Below are positions 6,464 through 9,728 of a stretch of 9,728 nt of DNA, in pieces. This DNA is from a bacterium (GTDB lineage Bacteria > Actinomycetota > Acidimicrobiia > Acidimicrobiales > Bin134). Under the pieces are notes generated by a model. That model ran no database searches, had not been told where the DNA came from, and was given only the letters and a program-made list of their open reading frames with translations. The stretch spans positions 1 through 9,728 of the forward strand of contig JAPPKI010000008.1 of NCBI GenBank assembly GCA_028820035.1, read 5' to 3'. How positions within the stretch are numbered: the stretch's first letter is position 1; each line of letters begins with the position of its first letter. A program made the translations under genes and the position numbers.

Positions 6464-7627
6464 GTGGACGAAGTTTCGCCTGAAGAGACACCGTCCCGGA
6501 AAGTACCGCCATGGCTATTTCGGGCCATCCTGACCGGCGCGGCCGCTCTCGGCGGGCTGTACGTGTTGGGGTGGCTGATCGCGGAGTTGAAGACGCTCAT
6601 CGTGATCTTGTTGGTGTCATTCTTCCTGTCTTTCGCGCTGGAGCCTGCGGTGAACCGTATGGAGAGGATGGGCATTCGCCGAGGTGTTGGCACCGGGATC
6701 ATGTTCCTGGCGTTGTTGGCGGCAGTGGGGTTGTTTCTGTGGGCCATTGGCACGGTGCTGGCCGACCAGATAGGCGAGTTTGCCGACGACGCACCCGGGT
6801 ACATCAACGACATAGAGGACTGGCTGGAGGACACATTCGACATTGAGGTCGACGCCCAAGGGCTGCTTGATGAGTTTCAAGAGGGTGGCGCAGTGGCCAA
6901 CTTGGCCACCCGGCTGGCCGACAATCTGATCAGTCTCGGTGCCACCGTCTTGCAGGTCTTATTCCAGATCCTGACCATCGCGTTGTTCACGTTCTATCTG
7001 GTGGCCGAAGGCCCCAAACTGCGCCGCAACATCTGCTCCCTGCTGTCGCCCGAACATCAGCGACAGGTGTTGAGCATCTGGAATCTGGCGATCGACAAGA
7101 CCGGGGGGTACATCTACAGCCGGCTGATCTTGGCGGTGACCTCGTTCTTGGTCCACTGGCTGGTGTTCTGGCTGGTGGGAGCGCCGTTCCCGATGCCGAT
7201 GGCCATGTGGGTGGGCCTGATATCTCAGTTCGTCCCGGTTATTGGCACCTACATTGCCGGGGCGCTGCCCGTGATCATCGGGCTGTTGGATCAGCCGTCC
7301 ACAGGCCTGGCTATCTTGATCGCCATTGTGGTGTACCAGCAGGTGGAGAACTACCTGCTCCAGCCCAAGGTGACCGCCCACACCATGGAGATACACGTGA
7401 CCGTGGCCTTTGGATCAGTGATTGTCGGAGGACTGCTGCTAGGGGCGGTGGGGGCGGTTTTGGCCCTTCCCGCGGCCGCCACCATCCAGGCGTTTTTGGC
7501 CAGCTATCTCGAACGGCATGAAGTGGTGCAGGAACTCGAAGACGCCGAAGCAGCCCAGCATCCGGACCGCGAGCCCCTAGGGGATCGCATCCGCCACCTG
7601 ATGGACCGGGTGTTCACTCCCAAATGA
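6464..7627 (+). CDS. AI-2E/PerM-family (UPF0118) integral membrane transporter
   Basis: A 387-residue membrane protein starting at GTG. Hydrophobic segments lie near residues 17-40, 42-59, 76-99, 157-182, 218-239, 245-276, 280-293 and 313-340. A soluble stretch (100-156, with an acidic IEDWLEDTFDIE) sits between the third and fourth, as in this family. The motif QFVPVIGTYIAGALPVIIGL (255-274) and YQQVENYLLQPKV (291-303) are characteristic. Named members export AI-2 (TqsA) or act as Na+/H+ antiporters, but most are unassigned, so the substrate here is unknown. The tail (350-387) is charged and cytoplasmic. A GAGGG lies 13 nt upstream, rather far. It is divergent from the ribosomal operon and converges on tpx. 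Confidence 0.9.
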   Translation: MDEVSPEETPSRKVPPWLFRAILTGAAALGGLYVLGWLIAELKTLIVILLVSFFLSFALEPAVNRMERMGIRRGVGTGIMFLALLAAVGLFLWAIGTVLADQIGEFADDAPGYINDIEDWLEDTFDIEVDAQGLLDEFQEGGAVANLATRLADNLISLGATVLQVLFQILTIALFTFYLVAEGPKLRRNICSLLSPEHQRQVLSIWNLAIDKTGGYIYSRLILAVTSFLVHWLVFWLVGAPFPMPMAMWVGLISQFVPVIGTYIAGALPVIIGLLDQPSTGLAILIAIVVYQQVENYLLQPKVTAHTMEIHVTVAFGSVIVGGLLLGAVGAVLALPAAATIQAFLASYLERHEVVQELEDAEAAQHPDREPLGDRIRHLMDRVFTPK

Positions 7628-7641
7628 GGGGTTAGTCCCGG

Positions 7642-8142
7642 TCAGGAGCAGGCGGCGAGGGCGGCGTCGTAGTCGGGCTCGGTGGCGATGGCGCCTACCA
7701 ACTCGGTGTGGGCCACGGTGCCGTCGGGAGCGATGACAACCACCGCTCGGGCGGTGAGGCCGGACAGGGGGCCGTCGACCATCTCCACGCCGTAGTCGTC
7801 CAAGAATTCGCGGTTACGGAAAATGGAGCCGATGGTCACGTTCTCGATGCCCTCGGCGCCGCAGAACCGGGACCCGGCGAAGGGCAGGTCCATGGAAGCG
7901 CAGACCACGGTGGTGTTGTCGAGGCTGGCGGCCCGCTCGTTGAAGGCGCGCACGCTGGCCTGGCACACCCCGGTGTCGATGCTGGGGAATATGTTGAGCA
8001 CCACGCTGCGGCCGGCCAGGCCCTCCAGCGTGACCGGGGCCAAGTCGCCGCCGGTCAGCGTGAATGCCGGTGCCGCTGACCCCACCGCCGGGAGGTCGCC
8101 GCCGGTGTTGATTGTCGAGTCTCCGAATGTGGTCTGTCCCAT
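7642..8142 (-). CDS. tpx: Thiol peroxidase, atypical 2-Cys peroxiredoxin (Tpx)
   Basis: A 166-residue protein of standard Tpx length. VVLNIFPSIDTGVCQASVRA holds the peroxidatic Cys60 with the conserved Thr57, and RFCGAEGIENVT holds the resolving Cys94. Cys81 in VCASMDLPFA corresponds to a third Cys also seen in the mycobacterial protein. ARAVVVIAPDG carries the conserved Arg132 of the active site. Tpx reduces H2O2 and organic hydroperoxides in the cytoplasm, recycled by thioredoxin. The frame runs 70 codons further upstream into the citE-like gene, but the family start fits MGQTTF at 8142. The Shine-Dalgarno is weak (GGAG about 15 nt upstream), and I see no clear promoter in the 58-bp gap, so it may be co-transcribed with the citE-like gene. 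Confidence 0.94.
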   Translation of the reverse strand: MGQTTFGDSTINTGGDLPAVGSAAPAFTLTGGDLAPVTLEGLAGRSVVLNIFPSIDTGVCQASVRAFNERAASLDNTTVVCASMDLPFAGSRFCGAEGIENVTIGSIFRNREFLDDYGVEMVDGPLSGLTARAVVVIAPDGTVAHTELVGAIATEPDYDAALAACS

Positions 8143-8200
8143 AGCCGTTTTGTACCACTCCAGCGGCTTGTTTCTGCTGCCGGAGAGCGAATCCTCTTGG

Positions 8201-9079
8201 TTAGATGAGTTTGAGTTGTTTGGCGCGGGCGAGGTTTTGTCGGGCGGTGAGGAGGTGGGCGTGGTCGATGAGCCGGCCTTCGTAGCGGAAGGCGCCGATA
8301 CCTCGGGCTTCGTGCTCCTCGACGGCGGCGATGAGGCGATGCCAGGCGTCAATCTCCTCGGGGGCGGGAGAGAAGATCTGGTTGACGATCGAGATGTGGG
8401 TGGGATGGATGATCATCATGCCCTCGTAGCCGAGTTGACGGGTTTGCTGGGCAAACCCGGTGAGGCCATCGAGGTCGTCCACGGTGCCCCAGAGTCCCGA
8501 CAATGGATTGGGCACTCCGGCCGACCGCACATCGATGAGCACCTTCTGGCGCAGATACAGGGTTTCGGTGCCCTCGGGGGTCCATTGGAAGCCCACAGAG
8601 CGGCCCAAGTCACCATGGCGACCGGTGGCGCCTCCCATGTAGGCCACCCGATCAGAGGCGATGGCCAGCTCATAAGCCAGCCGCACGGCCGATGCGGTCT
8701 CCACCAGCGGCATGATCCGGATCTCGGTGCCTTCCAGGGCGGCATCGGCGACGGCAACCTCATCCCGGTCAACGACCTGGGGCAGCATCACCGCGGTAAG
8801 CGAGGGGTGAAGGCAGGCTTCCAGATCGGGCGCGAAGTCAGCCGTACCCACCGCCGACACCCGAACGAACACCGCCGGTTGATCCGGTGTGTGGTCGTCC
8901 AGTGCTTGGCGGACGCAGGATCGGGCTTCTGCGGCTGACCCGCGGGGTATGGCGCTTTCCAGGTCGAACACCACCCCGTCGGCCTCTGAGGCCAGCGCCT
9001 TTTGCATTCTGTCGGCCCGATTGGCCGGCACGAACAGCAGACTGCGAATGGGCGGCGGTTCGGCTTGGGTTGCGGGCAT
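8201..9079 (-). CDS. CitE-like HpcH/HpaI aldolase family protein (CoA-ester lyase)
   Basis: A 292-residue protein of the citrate lyase beta/malyl-CoA lyase family. IRSLLFVPANRADRMQKALA (11-30) and ADGVVFDLESAI (33-44) are the classic first strands. VFVRV (70-74) carries the substrate-binding Arg, and MPLVETASAV (123-132) the metal-ligand Glu. IIHPTHISIVNQIFSP (223-238) is the usual HPxQ-type segment. GRLIDHAHLLTARQNL is the C-terminal helix. The stretch after strand 6, AYMGGATGRHGDLGRSVGFQ (146-165), departs from the common G-x-E-D-L-A-x-D-L-G. The substrate (malyl-, citramalyl- or another CoA ester) cannot be told. A GAGGA lies 10 nt before the ATG. Upstream are a mini-ORF and serB. Confidence 0.88.
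   Translation of the reverse strand: MPATQAEPPPIRSLLFVPANRADRMQKALASEADGVVFDLESAIPRGSAAEARSCVRQALDDHTPDQPAVFVRVSAVGTADFAPDLEACLHPSLTAVMLPQVVDRDEVAVADAALEGTEIRIMPLVETASAVRLAYELAIASDRVAYMGGATGRHGDLGRSVGFQWTPEGTETLYLRQKVLIDVRSAGVPNPLSGLWGTVDDLDGLTGFAQQTRQLGYEGMMIIHPTHISIVNQIFSPAPEEIDAWHRLIAAVEEHEARGIGAFRYEGRLIDHAHLLTARQNLARAKQLKLI
9034..9058. repeat. 25-bp direct repeat, copy 1 (inside the citE-like gene)
   Basis: The 25 bases starting ACAGCAGACTGCGAATGGGC are identical to those at 9100-9124. The copies are 66 bp apart, a multiple of three, so both are read in the same phase. This copy encodes PPPIRSLL of the citE-like enzyme. Confidence 0.9.
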
Positions 9080-9082
9080 GGG

Positions 9083-9136
9083 TCAGATTTCCTCGGGTGA
9101 CAGCAGACTGCGAATGGGCGGCGGGTCAGGCAGCAT
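9083..9136 (-). other. 17-codon mini-ORF duplicating the citE-like N-terminus
   Basis: This short frame encodes MLPDPPPIRSLLSPEEI and stops (TGA) 3 nt before the citE-like ATG, in the same reading phase. Its PPPIRSLL uses the same codons as residues 8-15 of the citE-like protein. Its 3' end also contains the GAGGAAAT that serves as the Shine-Dalgarno of the downstream gene. It may be a remnant of a partial tandem duplication, or an upstream ORF coupled to the lyase; no ribosome-binding site of its own stands out. Translation is not shown. Confidence 0.4.
9100..9124. repeat. 25-bp direct repeat, copy 2 (serB-citE spacer)
   Basis: An exact copy of 9034-9058, lying in the 65-bp spacer between serB and the citE-like gene. 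Identity is lost on both sides immediately after the 25 bases, apart from scattered matches. Confidence 0.9.
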
Positions 9137-9144
9137 GGACCGGG

Positions 9145-9728
9145 TCAAATGCCCTCGGCTTCGACTTCTTCGCGGCTGACGCCCAACACGAACAGCACTG
9201 CGTCGAGGTAGGGGACGCTCACCGCGGTCTCCACGGCCTGGCGGACCTTGGGCTTGGCATTGAAGGCGATGCCCAGCCCGGCTGCGGTGAGCATGTCGAT
9301 ATCGTTGGCGCCGTCGCCCACCGCGACCACCTGCTCGGAAGACACGCCCTCGGCGGCGGCGATCTCGTGGAGAATCTCAGCTTTTCGGCCCCGGTCCACG
9401 ATCGGACCCTCCAAGTTCCCGGTGAGCTTTCCGTCCACCATTTCCAGCGTGTTGGCGTAGGCGTAGTCGAGATCGAAATCCCTCTTCAGCCGATTGCAGA
9501 ACCGAGTGAAGCCGCCGCTCACGATGGCAATGGTGAAACCCAGCCGTTGCAGGGTGGTGAGGAAGGTGCGGGCACCAGGAGTGAGGGTGACCTGATCCCA
9601 CACCCGCTCCAACGCCGGCTCGTCCAACCCGGCCAGCAGGCGAACCCGGTCTCGCAGGGCGGTCTCAAAGTCGATCTCCCCCCGCATGGCCTGCTCGGTC
9701 AGCTTCTGACACACCTCCACACAACCCG
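9145..9728 (-). CDS. serB: Phosphoserine phosphatase SerB, C-terminal part (5' end beyond right edge)
   Basis: The visible 193 residues begin GCVEVCQKLTEQAMRGEIDF, matching the cap region just after the catalytic DxDST motif of SerB; that motif lies outside the window. Downstream are LTPGARTFLTTLQRLGF, HAD motif II in IAIVSGGFTRF, the motif III Lys in VDRGRKAEIL, and motif IV AVGDGANDIDMLTAAGLG followed by IAFNAKPKVR. SerB hydrolyses phosphoserine to serine, the last step of serine synthesis. A GTG at 9720 could look like a start, but the family alignment continues through it, so the gene is cut by the window edge. The citE-like gene follows 65 bp downstream, possibly in one transcript. Confidence 0.93.
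   Translation of the reverse strand, partial: GCVEVCQKLTEQAMRGEIDFETALRDRVRLLAGLDEPALERVWDQVTLTPGARTFLTTLQRLGFTIAIVSGGFTRFCNRLKRDFDLDYAYANTLEMVDGKLTGNLEGPIVDRGRKAEILHEIAAAEGVSSEQVVAVGDGANDIDMLTAAGLGIAFNAKPKVRQAVETAVSVPYLDAVLFVLGVSREEVEAEGI

Noticed and set aside
6183..6512. A 109-codon minus-strand frame that could be taken for rpsJ or another gene before rplC
   Set aside because: The product has no S10 features, and the frame overlaps the rplC start, the leader and the start of the divergent gene.
7621..7645. Possible bidirectional terminator between the convergent AI-2E-family gene and tpx (GGGGTTAGTCCC)
   Set aside because: The stem is only 3-4 bp and has no T-run on either strand; termination may occur inside the opposing gene.
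7823..8938. A 371-codon plus-strand open frame across tpx and the citE-like gene
   Set aside because: It is antisense to two well-recognised genes, its product is low-complexity with no recognisable family, and long antisense frames are expected in GC-rich DNA. The same applies to plus-strand frames at 1776-2654 and 3838-4779.
9145..9720. Treating serB as a complete gene from the GTG at 9720
   Set aside because: The residues before it (GC, then VEVCQ) still align with SerB, and the catalytic DxDST motif would be missing, so the gene is truncated by the window edge.

Overview
This 9.7-kb, GC-rich window carries a bacterial chromosomal ribosomal-protein operon plus a short flank of housekeeping genes. 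The L16, L2, S19 and S3 sequences read as actinobacterial (for example the [20 protein letters not shown] block in L16). The long acidic tails and the missing rpsJ suggest a lineage outside the best-known actinomycetes, perhaps Acidimicrobiia. That placement is inference from protein similarity recalled by eye, not from a search.

Positions 1-6216, minus strand: a tightly packed S10/spc-type run transcribed right to left, rplC-rplD-rplW-rplB-rpsS-rplV-rpsC-rplP-rpmC-rpsQ-rplN-rplX-rplE. rplE is cut by the left edge. Many junctions overlap (ATGA, TGATG, TAATG, GTGGCTGA), which favours translational coupling. The operon starts at rplC. rpsJ, which heads this operon in most bacteria, is not in the space upstream. 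L4, L22 and S3 all end in acidic extensions, most strikingly L22, which is about twice the usual length.

Positions 6217-6463: a divergent intergenic region. On the minus strand it holds a good sigma-70-like promoter (TTGGCC, 17 bp, TATCAT) followed by a leader of about 170 nt with several inverted repeats, a plausible site for r-protein autoregulation. On the plus strand it leads to a GTG-started AI-2E/PerM-family membrane protein (6464-7627).

Positions 7642-9728, minus strand: a small housekeeping group read right to left: serB (phosphoserine phosphatase, cut by the right edge), a CitE-like CoA-ester lyase/aldolase, and tpx (atypical 2-Cys thiol peroxidase). tpx converges on the AI-2E gene with a 14-bp gap. 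Between serB and the citE-like gene lies a 17-codon mini-ORF that contains an exact 25-bp copy of the start of the citE-like gene.

I found no phage, transposon, CRISPR, tRNA, rRNA or defence genes, and no new multi-gene system. The points worth a second look are the rpsJ-less operon head with its structured leader, the acidic r-protein tails, and the partial duplication upstream of the citE-like gene.
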